A stretch of 64,000 bases of DNA from Bradysia coprophila (GCF_014529535.1 NC_050737.1:8910725-8974724); one strand, 5' to 3'; positions 11,517-24,044 are shown, numbered from the stretch's first letter. The notes: generated by a model not told the origin, from the sequence alone. Translations and numbers: made by a program.

Positions 11517-14264
11517 TATATATGCTTGCTGTGACACCCGACTATGCGAACTAGTCACAGATTTTGGTACTTAAATCATCCAAAATAAAAACCCGACTCC
11601 ACGTGTTTTGGAGACCGAAAGAATATCGCTAAATCATTCAAAATCGATAAATATTTGGATTCTGGTTTCTTCTTATCGAAATTTGAATTGTTTTCGAATA
11701 GTTTCGCTTTCTTGTTTGTTATTGTTCCTGGTAGGTAAATTTGAACAATTATTTATACGCACACTATATACCAACACTGATGACGTGTTTCTCGAATTTT
11801 TAAAGTATGGGGCTACGCTCATACCCGCACGATCAGAGTGAATGTTCGAATCACATAATTGTTAACATGGCTAATGTGTCTAATAAGGAAATGAATCAGA
11901 AAGTTTAGACGAATTTACTGTCTAATAATTTATTATATGACTCATGCGAAAGTTGACGATTATTTAGCAGTTTACCCGTTGCGACATTGATCCATTTAGA
12001 GTAAAGAGAAGAAGAAAACAAAATCATCTATTGAGGGAATGATCACATCTGAGTCTATATTGTGACCTCCAAGGTATTAAAAGACTGTAAAGGTTTCAAC
12101 AAGGTAGGTCTGAGAAATCGGATCTGACTTGTGTAGGTACCTAAACACTCTGGAGAGGAAGGTAATGAAAAGCCGATAAAATGGCTAAGATAAGCTCCTC
12201 AACCCAGCCTACAAATCCCAATACCTGGATAGCAATACGTGAGCGCTAAAGGTTAAGCACGTAGAAGGGAATGGTAAATGGTCCAGGGAAGTGTAGTTTG
12301 AACTTTAAGAAGATGGCACTCTCGAATACTCCCGCGGATTGGAGGATGAAACTGGCTTTGATATCATTTTCGACTACCCCAAAATCCTCCAATCCTCCAA
12401 GTGATACCGTGACGCCATCCGAAATGTTAGAGTTGAGATCTGTTACACTAGATAGGCTCCCAGGATCTATGTGATGACCGGGAAGGAAACGAAGGATCAC
12501 TACATCTGTGTTTCAAGATAGACTTTGACCAAACTGATCCCAAACTGATAAATGAAGAAATTACCTCTAGCTACTACGCTTCTCTAAGACAATTTTATAT
12601 ACGCTCCAGCAACTGTCTTTGATACAAAATTCTTATATTTTACATTAAGCTCTTTCAATTTTCTTATATCCATTCTTCTTTGATGACTTTCAACAATTAC
12701 TCTCATGATGTTCAATCTGACTTTGTTTAATTTTAAAATTAGAAGACCTTCTACTCAGAATGACCAAAGAAAATCAATACGAAATGAATGAGTGATTCAC
12801 GTTAGTTCAATTCGTCTTGAAACTTTATCTCTTGCATGTTTCTGTTGGTAGAAGTTTCCTAACGACCGGTCATTCTCTTTTATTCTCTGTGAATAAAGAA
12901 CGGACCAAACTGTAGAGATCTGCTCACGTCAAAAGAATAAGTAAAAATGGAAGCTGGTGTAACATTCAAAATTCATGGAAATTTCGTTTTACCCTTCCCC
13001 CTCAGTCATTTTATGCATCAAAACTTTATTTCGACCACGTAACATCCTAACCACTGTGAAGTGTGTGGTCGAAAATAAAGAGAAGCAATCTATAAAACAT
13101 CACCCGAAATCAGCCAATTTATTTATATGTTATGTGAAAACTGAATTTTTGAACAAGAGAAACAAGCAAATCAACCACAAAGGAACCAAATTCTCCCAAG
13201 TTAGATGTCGAAATTTCGAATGAAAATATGGATTGAATATGTGAATATTTATAACAGAAAAGGTGAAATTCATGCGCTCTATATTCAAACAATTGGTTGC
13301 GGTTGTGGAAAGTTTCAGATTAATGCCTTTGAATTTCCCTTCGTTTCTTCCACGTTATTAGACATACATCCATGTCCTTTATGTCTAAGAAATTATGTGT
13401 TACAAATTATTCATTGAACATATTTCCAAGCGATTATTGTCACCAGTGAATTGTTTATCACTTTTATTGAATATTCAATTATATTGGGAATATACATTCT
13501 AGTCGAACTGCATTCTAAACGAAATTCGAACAGACGTAATGGGGCAAAAATGTGGATATAGCATAACGTTCGCATAATAATAACGTTATTCATGAAGAAA
13601 AGTCCTCGCAGCAACAAGATAATGTTCAGAGTAAATAATTTGAAAAAAAGAGAACTGAATTCTGTAAAAAATTAAAATAGAAATTTTTTGTAGAACTTTA
13701 ACGAGAACTTTAACCATTCCAACATTGAGCATTGCTTGGCACTAGCAATTAGCATTTTGTAATATCGCGTATGAAGTCCCTTGCAGTCGAAAGGAACTTA
13801 TCTTATTGAATGCAGCGAGGGGTTAACTCACTAACGCGAATCCAAAAATTGTTTCGTGTCCCAACTGGTTTACATGTTCAAGTGGTCTACGAAAACAAAT
13901 GAAGTTCGAGTTCGAGGACTTCAAATACTCACAATTGTACATGTCTGGTTATTTCGTAGTGGGAGTGTTTAAGTTTTTCTAGTGATTTTGTCCATTAAAA
14001 AATATGTACTGTCTTAGACATGTAATCTTAGCACTTACAGGTCTCGCGAAATTGCCTAAAATCAATCGTCCAAGACATATACGTAATAAATTATTAAGTC
14101 ATTATTTACACATGTCTTGAACATTCTGTGATTACACAGTGTTTGAAAGTCGTTTTAGGGAGTAGGTTCGACGATATGGATAGTAAAGTTCTAATAATGA
14201 TTTATGATTCCTAATCGTTCAAAGAAGCTATTGAAGCAATGAAATGATGATGCACAATTGACCC
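11517..14264. other. Intergenic, partly repetitive, no confident gene
   Basis: The segment at 11960-12530 has higher GC and is open on both strands at 12246-12500, which looks like an old transposon fragment, but I cannot name the family. The 70-aa frame at 13205-13417 contains CGCG and CPLC cysteine pairs but no other support. A fragment of fold-back module B lies at 14043-14082. Confidence 0.4.
14043..14082 (-). repeat. Fragment of fold-back module B
   Basis: TCGCGAAATTGCCTAAAATC followed by AATCGTCCAAGACA matches one arm of the B hairpins at 11113-11310. The rest of the unit is decayed. Confidence 0.7.
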
Positions 14265-14602
14265 TTAAGAGGCATCTATGCTTAGCTAAAATTGTGGCCT
14301 ACCTACATTCGTGTGTCTCGCATTTAATTTTTGATGATATCTGTTTATCAAAATCCTTTTCGAAAAATGTTAGACCGCAATAACAACCATGAATATGTGA
14401 GCTTTAAATAAAAATAGGTTTTGGTTGCAGTCGTTTGACCAACTCTGAGAAAAGTCAGCAGTTGAACGAAATCTGCATAAAATGCTCAGTCCTATATTTT
14501 CGAAAAACGATTCTGGTGGAAAGATATCAACAAAAGTAAACTAAGATCCAGTATTTAAAAAAACGCCAAAAAAGAATGCTTTTCAGCTAAGCATCGATGC
14601 CT
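14265..14602. repeat. MITE family D, copy 1
   Basis: The ends are TTAAGAGGCATCTATG and GCATCGATGCCT, inverted. The interior matches 34104-34450: AGACCGCAATAACAACCAT, TTTTTGATGATATCT and AACTCTGAGAAA occur in the same order, with both arms recognisable. This copy is more decayed than the one at 34104. Confidence 0.75.
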
Positions 14603-15701
14603 GTTATATGGGAAATGGCATGACCATTAACCAGCTGTTCTATATTATCAATGTTTCGTAATATCAATATTTTTAAAGGAGGACCTCTACAATTCGAAAT
14701 AATGTAGGCACTTTTTTCCGACGTATAAGAGCCCCTCGGTACAAAGCGCAAAAACTGCATACAGAGTTAAGAAAATCAATAAAAAAAATTGTGTGTTTTC
14801 CATTTGTGGCATTATAATAAAAACACGGCATTATATTCAGCTCTATCCGATGGGGTAGACGAATTTCTACCGACACAAAAAAAAATATTTTATTCCCAGT
14901 GACAATAATTGCAATTGGAAACAAAAATTTTAAAAAGAACAACAGAGAAAAGCACACAAGACATAAAGCAAAGCGTACCACATTACTAGAAAAGATGGTC
15001 GGAGCTAGGGTACGGATGGAACTGAAAAATGAAATGTTTTTCTGCATAAAATTTTTATGATCTTGTTTATGAGCCATGTTATTGCTGAACAAAAAGGCAA
15101 TAACATTTTTGTGTTTCGGTTGGCACAAAACGTTCAAGTTGTCGTCGAAGCGTCTGCATGTAATAGCATTTCGCTCGGCTCTAGTGTAGTTATGATAAAT
15201 TTTATATAATTTTTTATTGTCGAGAATTTGTTGGAGAGAAATCTGTTAAATTTAATAGGTCACAGATATGTTGTTAAATTAATAAAAAAAATCTATACGC
15301 AGCGAGAGTGAGAGGGAGAGATAGAGTGACGATTTACATTGCATTAAATTTATTGTGTTTGTGATGTGATTGAATCATAAAAAATAATTAAGTGAAAAAA
15401 GAAAATTGATTTTCAAGTAATTGCTTTTTCATGTAAATAGAAAAAAAGGTAAACGTTAATAGAATACACTCATATCGTATCGAGCATCACACTATATTAC
15501 ACAGTGCCTAAAGTAATTAATGAAAATAGAGGGACAGACATTCAAAATCATAACACATAACATTACATGTCATGCATATATAGTAGATCTATTCCATGAT
15601 TTAAGCTAAAAGATGAATAGGTTGTAGGATTGTGGAAGTAGTTGTATGTTTGTCAGTTCTCAACAATGACAATCATGTAGAGAACAACCGTTTTTTGATC
15701 T

Positions 15702-16191
15702 TTAGTTACATATTGGTCGATATAAAATATAAAGTAGATGTCGCCACCGTTTACTCATTTCTTGCAAATCGATGCAAGCTTCTATAATATTATCTCTTCC
15801 CCAGACGTTTTCTAAGCCTTCAACATAGTGTGTTATAGTGTCAGTGAAGATAAATCTGGTATGGCATTTGGCGGTTCCATACGAAAATGTACATTCAATG
15901 AATGTGAATTGCAATTTATGGAAGCATGACGACCAACTATCAATTGGACCATTTGGGAAGTATTGCCCCAAAGTCTGTCCTAGACCACGTGCATATCAGT
16001 CCCTCTAAAGGCAAGGTCGTCGTTTGAAACCTATGCGAAATTGTCACATTAACCAATACGAAAGACATTTGTCCCACGACTTTTTTATTTTTGAGACCTA
16101 GAAAGACCCTCACGATGATATGGCTAGTGTATATCTCATCAGCTGACACGTATCGTAGAATGGCCAAGTTGTCGTTAAAATGAAGGCGCAC
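15702..16191 (-). pseudogene. Possible frameshifted coding remnant (unrecognised)
   Basis: Two minus-strand frames overlap. The frame at 16191-15940 ends GAILPKWSN. A second frame, open from 15971 to 15702, carries a protein-like sequence (FHKLQFTFIECTF, FIFTDTITHYVEGLENVWGR, DLQEMSKRW). Joined, they would give about 160 residues interrupted by one frameshift or by a splice I could not place. Amino-acid composition is balanced compared with the F/K/N-rich chance frames nearby. No known domain is evident, and chance remains possible. Confidence 0.25.
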
Positions 16192-17191
16192 AAATAGAAT
16201 GTAAAAATAAATATTTGTTCAAAGGCCTATCGTGCCTGACAAGCTGAAAATTAAAGTTTTTTGGTACGAAAATCCTTAAAAAAAGCATTCGTCATTTTTG
16301 ATCAGTTGTTTCAATTTGGATTTTCTACGAAGTGATGAGTGCGGTTGATTCCTACCCTCGTTAAGACCTTTCTAGGGTCATTTATTATATTCCCTATTTC
16401 GTTAGGTTTGATGGTGTTCCGCTTTAGTAATTTTCTATTACGAAAGTCATCTACGTGCACTCAAAACTTACTACATTGAAACTACTGCCAGAAAATCAGT
16501 AGGAATTTTAATGCGGCTGTATGAGTTCAGAAAAAATGTTAATGTAACACGGTAATAGTTTTTCAAATAGCCCGTTAACGACAAACCGTACGGCATGCAA
16601 AATAGGAAATTATTTTTTTTTCTTGCATAGCTTTTTCGTCGAAAACAAGAATGTGCACAGGGAAAATTGTTTAAAATTCTGGTATTCCGTTTAAAAATCC
16701 ACAATTTTCCAAGTAAACGAATATGAAATTGCGCAATTTTCCGAAATGATTTCCGTTACAAAATTTAAAAATTTTGCTTTGAAAAATTGCAAATAGGAAA
16801 TTGAGCTAAGAATTTGTTGTTATTGATAATGTACCAATTTTGCATTTTATTATCATTTTTTTTTCTTCTTCTTCTTCTTCTCTGCTGATGAAAACAATTT
16901 TTCTGACATAACATAAAAAACATGAAATTATTTTCGTAGCATGAAAATTCAACATATTTTTATCCCATCTCGTTGAGTGCGTACACTTTTTAACCAACAA
17001 TTTTTTTCAGTTTTTTTTTTCTTGCCAAATGTTTCGTTCTTATTTTCCAATACATAACCCCATATCTTCATCACAATAAATAATCATATACGATATACAC
17101 ACCCAGGCCCTCGGGCATATTTGTCCTTTACTTACTTATATTTTTGACCTCATCATAAGCTAAAAATCATTACTCCCTGCAGGCATTTATA

Positions 17192-17590
17192 TTAAGGATT
17201 GATTTGTGTGTAATAAACAGTTTTTTTTCCCTTCCATCGAACCGTTTCAGTATAACTCTCGTATCTTATAAGAGATAGACTCATCCATTCAAACACAAAA
17301 TATCCTGCCGCAGAAAATGAATCATAATTCTTTATGGTATCTGGCGGGCATTGCCATTTCCTTTTTCGATATTTATTTATGGTTTGCGGTTGCGATGGTA
17401 TGATGATGGAAGAGATGTTAGAAAATGTGCGGAATTTCATTGGAAAATTGAAAATAAGTAAAATGGGCAAGAGATATCGTAGTTGGGTCATGAGTTCAAA
17501 CAGGACTTTATTAAGCTGTGGAGAGTGGAGTTTCGAACAGTAGGATGTGGCATAAAATAATAATCGAAAAAGAAATAGTAGTTTTAACAT
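17192..17590 (-). CDS. Possible ORF, 132 aa, signal-peptide-like start (uncertain)
   Basis: The ATG at 17590 opens a 132-codon minus-strand frame ending at TAA 17192-17194. It begins MLKLLFLFRLLFYATSYC, which would pass as a secretion signal. The remainder is mixed, with few cysteines and no motif I recognise. No TATA box, intron or poly(A) signal was found. The DNA is less AT-rich than its surroundings. A frame this long by chance is not impossible in 64 kb read in six frames. Confidence 0.2.
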   Translation of the reverse strand: MLKLLFLFRLLFYATSYCSKLHSPQLNKVLFELMTQLRYLLPILLIFNFPMKFRTFSNISSIIIPSQPQTINKYRKRKWQCPPDTIKNYDSFSAAGYFVFEWMSLSLIRYESYTETVRWKGKKTVYYTQINP

Positions 17591-18497
17591 CGCCGTCACC
17601 CGATCCCTATATTCAGTTTTAAAAAATGTCGATTTTTTTTAATACATTTTAATGCATCGAATAAATGCCAATCCTTAAAACAATAACGTCGGAAAATCAC
17701 AAAACTTTTATGACATCATCCGACGAATGTAACATTTCTCTCTTATGCCATTAACCAATACGTAAAAGAAGGAAATCCAGATATTTCTTAAAAACTGCAA
17801 CCGTTTTCTTTTTCCTTGTAAAGTCTTTATGTGGCAGATAACTGACAAAAGTGTTATTGTTATCGGTTTTTGGTTTCTATTGCCCGTATTAAGAGTACGC
17901 TATCCATCCAGAACACACAGCGTATACTGTGGAATGTAAACTATAAAAATAAAGCTGAGAATATGCAAATCGATTTTGCCATTCTGCTTATACAATGCTT
18001 GGCTTTTTAGATTTTAAACGAATCACTTGATAAAATTGTTACTTTTCGTTCTAACAAGACGAATAAATTGAAGCTTTGTTTCGCGTCGGCAGAAAAGTTA
18101 CCAGCATAAGCATCTGTTTTCATTTAATTTACAACAATAAATTGAGACAGTTCGTGGAATGTCGTCACTTGAAAAAGAATTTTGAAAAATTTATACTTCA
18201 TGACGTATATGACTTAACTGGAACATATATTATGGAAAACGAGTTGAGTCTGTACTGTAGAGGTAGAAAGGTTGAGTATAACTTAAGCAAAATTTGGCTA
18301 ATTTCATGAAACTTTGCGTCACTCTCATTAGATGTAGTGATGGTATCAGAAAAAGCTTCGTATGAGAACTGTGCGAAACATTTTTGAAACCCGAAAACAC
18401 ACGAGCATTGCTGAGATTGGCAACATTTTCCATACTTTAACGCTACAAAAAGCAAAAAACCTTTGTTGTATGCTCTAGAATAATATTTTGCCCATAA

Positions 18498-18639
18498 CAA
18501 CGCACTTCAAGCATGAGTAGTACACTAAATAGGGTACTGAAACTTGACAATGTGTCACTCAACTGTAAAACACTGTACATACAAAATAGTACTCAATTTG
18601 ACAGCTGTCGACTATGATCACTTTGCTTGAAGTGCGTTG
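18498..18639. repeat. MITE family E, copy 1, with 7-bp target duplication
   Basis: A 142-bp element with 16-bp perfect terminal inverted repeats, CAACGCACTTCAAGCA and TGCTTGAAGTGCGTTG. It is flanked by the direct repeat CCCATAA at 18491-18497 and 18640-18646. The interior shares GGGTACTGAAACTTGACA, in inverse orientation, with the second copy at 46740. Confidence 0.9.
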
Positions 18640-18978
18640 CCCATAATAATGTTATTGATCACTGCAAAGTAAAGTAAATTAGGCAAGAGCTCTTGATTTG
18701 AACACTTCACAAAATCAGATCGATTGATTTTTTGGTGTTCCTAATAGACCAGTAGGACAGTTTCTCTTCGTACGTCTTTTGTGCATGACACATCTGCCAA
18801 TCGTCTTAACCATCCAATTTAAATTTTCCTTCAATAATTTTCAGATTTTTTTTTAAATTCAACAACTTGATCCTAACAAGGTAGAGTGTGTATTTCTGTA
18901 CAGAAGTACCTACTGAAAAATTAGTAGCAAAATAATTGTACGAAAAATAAACTTTGGAATCAATCGCTTCTGCCTGCA
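18640..18978. other. 3' flank of the ORC1-like gene
   Basis: AT-rich downstream region of the minus-strand ORC1-like gene. No canonical minus-strand AATAAA was seen between the stop codon and the MITE. Confidence 0.4.
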
Positions 18979-21407
18979 TCAATCGAATGCATACCGCAGC
19001 TCGTCAAATGTAACGTTAAGCATTATTTTTTGATGAATGGAATTTGTAGAGTGGTCGCAAATCAGTAACCTTGATGATCCAAGTCTGGAAGATATGCGGA
19101 GAGCAATTCCTGTAAGGTTAAATAAACTCAAATTTTCAAACTGTCAAAGACATTTTGTTGTTAAAGACCACCCACAACAAGACCTAACTTAGATGCAGAC
19201 CACCCGAGAAGTGTACAAATGAAAATCAAGATCAAGTTGGCAGCAAGCGGCAATGGACAATTCTAAATGGAAGGTGAATCTTTTTAGGAGATAGAGGAGG
19301 CATAGCAGTGGATACATACGGACTGAAAAAGAGGAAGAGTATATCCTGAAAAACTAGGCTAATGTGGCAGACCAAAATTTGATCGTTTCGCTGGCGCTCC
19401 GATTTAAAAACAATTCTTACCTGGTTCCGGTATCATTGCACCACTGCTCAAACAAATTGTTTCGAATTGTCGATAAACCTGATATAAAACCGTCTCATCC
19501 GCTCCCGTTCGGCTGATCTAAGTTAATAAAAAACACAGAAACGTAATACACGGAAAGAACCTAAATACATCGGTAAAGTGAATGTGAATCATACCTCGGC
19601 TCCCACGGCTTGTAAAAATAATTTCTCGTATTTCGAACATCCTTTAATGGCAATCACTTTCGGATTGACAATCATCTCATCGAAAGCTTTGACAACGTGG
19701 AATGACGTAATAATCGAGGCCTTTCCGATGCAATCTTTTTCGCCGATCTCTGTAGCTCGTCGAAAAATGTCCAAAGCACGTCGACAATCACCAGATATTG
19801 TTGCCACTTTTCTGGAAAAATTACGAAACGTTTGGATGAAATAAGATTTTGTGCAGCATGGAACATAGAGTCTATCCATAATGGGCTTCGTAGCTCAGAC
19901 TCGAAGTGTTTGTGGCAATTCGACTCGGTCGCTACTTATTAGTAGCCACACGATTTACAATTATTAGTAGCTAGTATAAGTATATTGAGTCACTCACCTT
20001 GCCACCAGTTCGACTGCTTCATTTTCATATATATCTATTCCAGTTAATCGTGCCTGCACAATATCTCTTAACTGTAATTGCGTGTATGGCAGAAACGTGA
20101 AACGAGATGCACCCAACCGTGACGTTATTCCACCCATTCCCCCCGGATCGACAATATTTCCGACTGCCACCACAATCAGCCGAGCACTTTTCTTCATCGA
20201 CCAATTCAATATATTATAAATAACGCGTTGTCTTGGGCTCTTTAGCATGTCAAACTCATCCACAACCAACAATGTGAATTTGCGTTGTTTTGAGCATTTC
20301 TTTCCAATAAAGAATTGATCAAGGAGGGAGACTGCATCGTCCCAGCGAATGGTTTTGCCAAAAAAATGACGATAAATGTGCACGTAGGCTTGTTGCGGTT
20401 CAGTCAATTCCATGGCATTCAATTGGATCAATTCAAATCGTGGAAGATCGTTTGCATCCGATTGACGCTGCAACGAACGGATGACCTCAGCGACTGTAGA
20501 CGATTTACCGGTACCAGGAACACCGCACACGTACATGCATCTAAAGAACGAAGTGATTAGAATTAAGGACAGCAACATGAGTGGGAATGAATGGGTTCAG
20601 GCTCATGTCAACTCAAGGTCCAGGTTAAGAGTGACTAGAAGTGTTCGGAGCGTAAGAACCAAAAAAACCAATGCCTCGGGCTAACTTCAATCCGGAGCAT
20701 CAGAAATTCAATTTTCAGCAAAGGACCAGCGGGAGGCAATATCTGTACTCTGTATAATCACAGAAAATCCCTGCCCACAATTGCGACTTTTGATTATTAA
20801 CTTAACCAAGACATCAAAATCGTACTCACCCGCCACTGTTATCCAATATCTGAGTCGTGATTGCACCCAAAATTTCTTTGAATTCCTTTTCACGACAAGG
20901 AAGAATTTTTGGCACCATCGACACATGTAAAGCATTTATAGCCCGTTGATAATCCGAGACATCCTTCGTAATTGGTATCGTTCGTCTGCGAATCTTAGGC
21001 TGCACGGAACCAATTTGTACTGAAGGTCGTCTCTTTCGACAGCTGAATGTACGACGTAGTATGGCATCTGATTTGACAGCAGGGACTTTGAAATTTCGAG
21101 GTGGTGATGCTGGTCTCGGAACAGGTATGGGCAACGAGGTCCGACTTCGTAGATTGTATTGATGTACTGTCGACGTTGGATTTCTTTGTTTTATTTGTTT
21201 TTTCGTCTGTTTCTCACTCGATTTGTCTTGAGTTGCAGCTGAAGTAGTTGTTTTGCCTGTGAATTTGTGTGTCAAAAGAAGAATTGCTTTTTATATTTAC
21301 TAGATGAAAATCGAAAGGAAGAGCTTGCCAATGTATAGACCGTATAGACTAATGTGGATATTTTACGTACGGTTTGCTTTAGCTGTGACTTTCTTCTTCA
21401 TTGCCAT
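18979..21407 (-). CDS. Origin recognition complex subunit 1-like AAA+ protein, short form
   Basis: 483-aa nuclear replication-initiator-type ATPase. Exons: 21407-21371, 21256-20830, 20540-19998, 19811-19595, 19517-19421, 19109-18979. All introns are GT-AG and phases close. Residues 1-115 are basic and low-complexity. The ORC1 block starts near INALHVSMVPKILPCREKEF, then Walker A GVPGTGKSS (161-169, K167), LTEPQQAYVHIY, Walker B LLVVDEFDML (245-254, D249/E250), sensor-1 N283 in VAVGN, arginine finger in SRLG (R296), and sensor 2 in ISGDCRRALD (R347). The C-terminal winged-helix segment has SSRLGSSRLLIC and KIMLNVTFDELRYAFD at the end. Animal ORC1 is usually about 850-930 aa with an N-terminal BAH domain. 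Here no BAH-encoding exon is visible upstream. The frame upstream of the ATG at 21407 stays open for about 24 codons without an ATG, so a further 5' exon is possible. It may be an ORC1 paralogue or a lineage-shortened ORC1. Confidence 0.9.
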
Positions 21408-22889
21408 TTTTATTTCGATTTCCTTGCGACAAGCCTCGAGAATACAAATGTTTTGTTCACCGGTTTCGTATTAATTGTAAAAGAACAATCCATACTGTCA
21501 ATGACGTCATCAAAAACGATGTCACTGTTCCAACTAACGACTACCCGCAAATTATTATCAAACCAAGTCATTACGACAACACGCTACTTCTATTCATCAG
21601 ATTGTTATTATAGAACTGTAAATGTTCTTCGTTCACTAATAACACCAGCTCGGCTTTGTCAAAACTCTTGCCGAACAATCTGTTGGACAAAATTCCCTCC
21701 CTAATGTTACCTATAGACTGTTATTATGAAAGACGTGCGGGACGTGTCAAAATATTCAATGACAAGTTCTGCAAGGCAAGTTATAATTAACTCGACTTCG
21801 GTCTTCTCGCTCATACCGTAAACGTCTTTTTATTTGAAAGTTGGAGCTACCGGTGATGGGATTTAAATAGAAGTAGTGACAGTCTATTATCGAACCTTGC
21901 GCCTTCACAATAAACTCCCATAAAAGTGATTATCACTAACAAGAACAGAGCACGTTGCCATACACAGCTATATTTCCTGATTCATTCTACCGCTAAAATT
22001 GTAATCATAATTTGACCATTGTCCAAGTACCAACAACCCACATACAGTACACGTCTATATCTGTGATGAAATCATGAATAATCTGCTGGATGTCCTCTTT
22101 TAAACACACACACACAATCATACAACACATGATCACATGACTCTAAAGAGTTTTCAAATGATTTAAGAAATTCTATGTGCCGAAAAGCGTATGCGGCATT
22201 ACGTATATGCTATGCACACACAGATCGCAAAACTCACAAACGCATTCACAATATGATTGTAATATTGTTCAATGTTCAGTTATAAATGTACAAAATGCAA
22301 TACGGGTATTCCAGTTCCATTATTCACGTTCAAGTAATTTTAGAAAATATTTGAACTCCATCCGGACCAATTTTCATTAGTTCATTATTGTGAAATCATT
22401 TCTGGGGATAATAATGCCATATATGTATATCTGCGAAGCATATTATATGGAGCTCACCCAATTTTCATAGTTTAACATTCAACCAAATAGGAAGAAGATG
22501 ATAAAGTCAAATCACACACAGTGCAACCTAGCATGCCACACATATTCACAACTCTCTATAATAAGATATCCCGTTGAAAAGTACGTGACTATATGCTCCA
22601 TGAATATAAATATATTAATTTTCGTCGTGATTTGGTTTTATTATATTATCTAAATAGCAAAGGAAGGAAAACGACGAACATATTTCCTTTTGAATAAAAT
22701 TAATAAATCAGGAAAACAAATCGGGACACTATACGTATAATGTATATGTATGTACCAGTATATAGTACTTGGTCTATATGTATGTATATATAACCAGAGA
22801 CATCTTATAGTTGTTTTGTAACGCTCATGATGAAAATATCTTTCAATCTGATTATTATTATGCTTTCTCCATAGAACACACACAGAGAT
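21408..22889. other. Upstream region of the ORC1-like gene
   Basis: No BAH-domain exon or other gene was recognised on either strand. The plus-strand frame at 21354-21704 is antisense to exon 1. AT-rich with CA runs near 22105. Confidence 0.5.
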
Positions 22890-23960
22890 TCGATATGATG
22901 TAGAATGTTTGGACGGGCGGCGCGAGCAGAAAGTTCATTCAATTCGTGTTGGAGTAGATGTTATACTCATATTGTATCAATATGGTGTGGCGCGAAACTT
23001 TTATATAAATATCATTCATTTCCCATCGTCCTTGGCAAAGCCAAATGAAGAATGCCAACGAAAACACTGTCGACAATGGAATGGTAATTTTCGTTTGGAA
23101 TTAAATTTCGAACTTGATAAATTGGTTTATTTTGTTGTGGGTAAACTTTCTTTAGTTCACTGTAAATTAAATTTTGTTAAAACAAAGACGAATTTAATTG
23201 TTGAATTATTTAATTAATATTCATTTTGGAATATTTTGTTTACCATTTACTTTAAAGCGCACTTTCAATTATATTGATACAGTTGTTAGTACATGGGAAT
23301 TATTTGGCTGGTTACTCTTTGGAGTTGGAAGTCTATTTTGACACCTCAGGCGGTTACCGAACACAGAATGGCATCTCTATTGTTCAGATAAGATTTTTTT
23401 TTATTTCAATCGAAAAGGTAAATTTTAAATTAAATTTTATAAGTGCAACGTTGATTATTTGGGCGGTTTTCGCTTATTTCATCCTCAAATCAACTAATTT
23501 TTCAATTAAATTTCACCCACATTATCGAGTTCAACAATTTTTCTAATTAGCATATCCAGAAACAATTTCATCTCCAAGGCAAAGACAAAAGAAAATGGGT
23601 TTTATGAGGAAATGCATGAACTGCAATTATACATAGAAATACGTCCATGTAAACATGAAAATCTCTCACTGACATTCTAACGAGAAAACCAGTGTTTTGA
23701 CCTCCTACGCCACGGAGAAAAATGTGTTGACGACTCTCTTCATTTATTTATTCTCTCTCTCAAATTCACCTACCTTCCCCCATAATTCACTTATTTAGCC
23801 GCATACTGTTTGCTGATCAACTCAGTTAAAATTCGAATAAAGGTAGAGTGGAAGCATGAAAAACGTTGTGCTCGCTTCGCTCTTGTCGGAATTTCTCATT
23901 TTCTCCCGTCGTCAAATGAATAACTATTCTTTGTGCCACCGAGAATTGAAATACGACTCT
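22890..23960. other. Intergenic, no confident gene
   Basis: A short CpG-rich patch (22908-22930) starts a plus-strand open frame to 23217 with no recognisable motif. CTCGCTTCGCTCT at 23871-23883 resembles the tips of fold-back elements elsewhere in the window. Confidence 0.35.
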
Positions 23961-23963
23961 TTT

Positions 23964-24044
23964 CAGCACTCATTTTAGTGTTGTAAAGTGACTTATTTCA
24001 TCACCCGTTTGATGTGATATTACAACACTCAAAGCAGTGTTGAT
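23964..24044. repeat. Small inverted repeat
   Basis: Arms of about 23 bases (CAGCACTCATTTTAGTGTTG against CAACACTCAAAGCAGTGTTG) separated by about 35 bases. Probably a decayed fold-back element next to a second one at 24189. Confidence 0.55.

Larger units (their letters stand above)
14603..18497. other. Intergenic, several long open frames of uncertain status
   Basis: The long minus-strand frame at 14673-15137 is very F-rich and overlaps poly-A tracts, so it is probably chance. Two overlapping minus-strand frames at 15702-16191 look more protein-like (separate entry). The minus-strand frame at 17192-17590 begins with a signal-peptide-like stretch (separate entry). A CTT microsatellite lies at 16863-16880. 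Confidence 0.4.

Noticed and set aside
14673..15137. 154-codon minus-strand frame, one of the longest outside known genes
   Set aside because: Composition is dominated by F, I, K and N codons from poly-A/T tracts. No domain, signal or splice support was found.
20315..20684. Plus-strand frames over the ORC1-like gene
   Set aside because: They are antisense shadows of the AAA+ exon.
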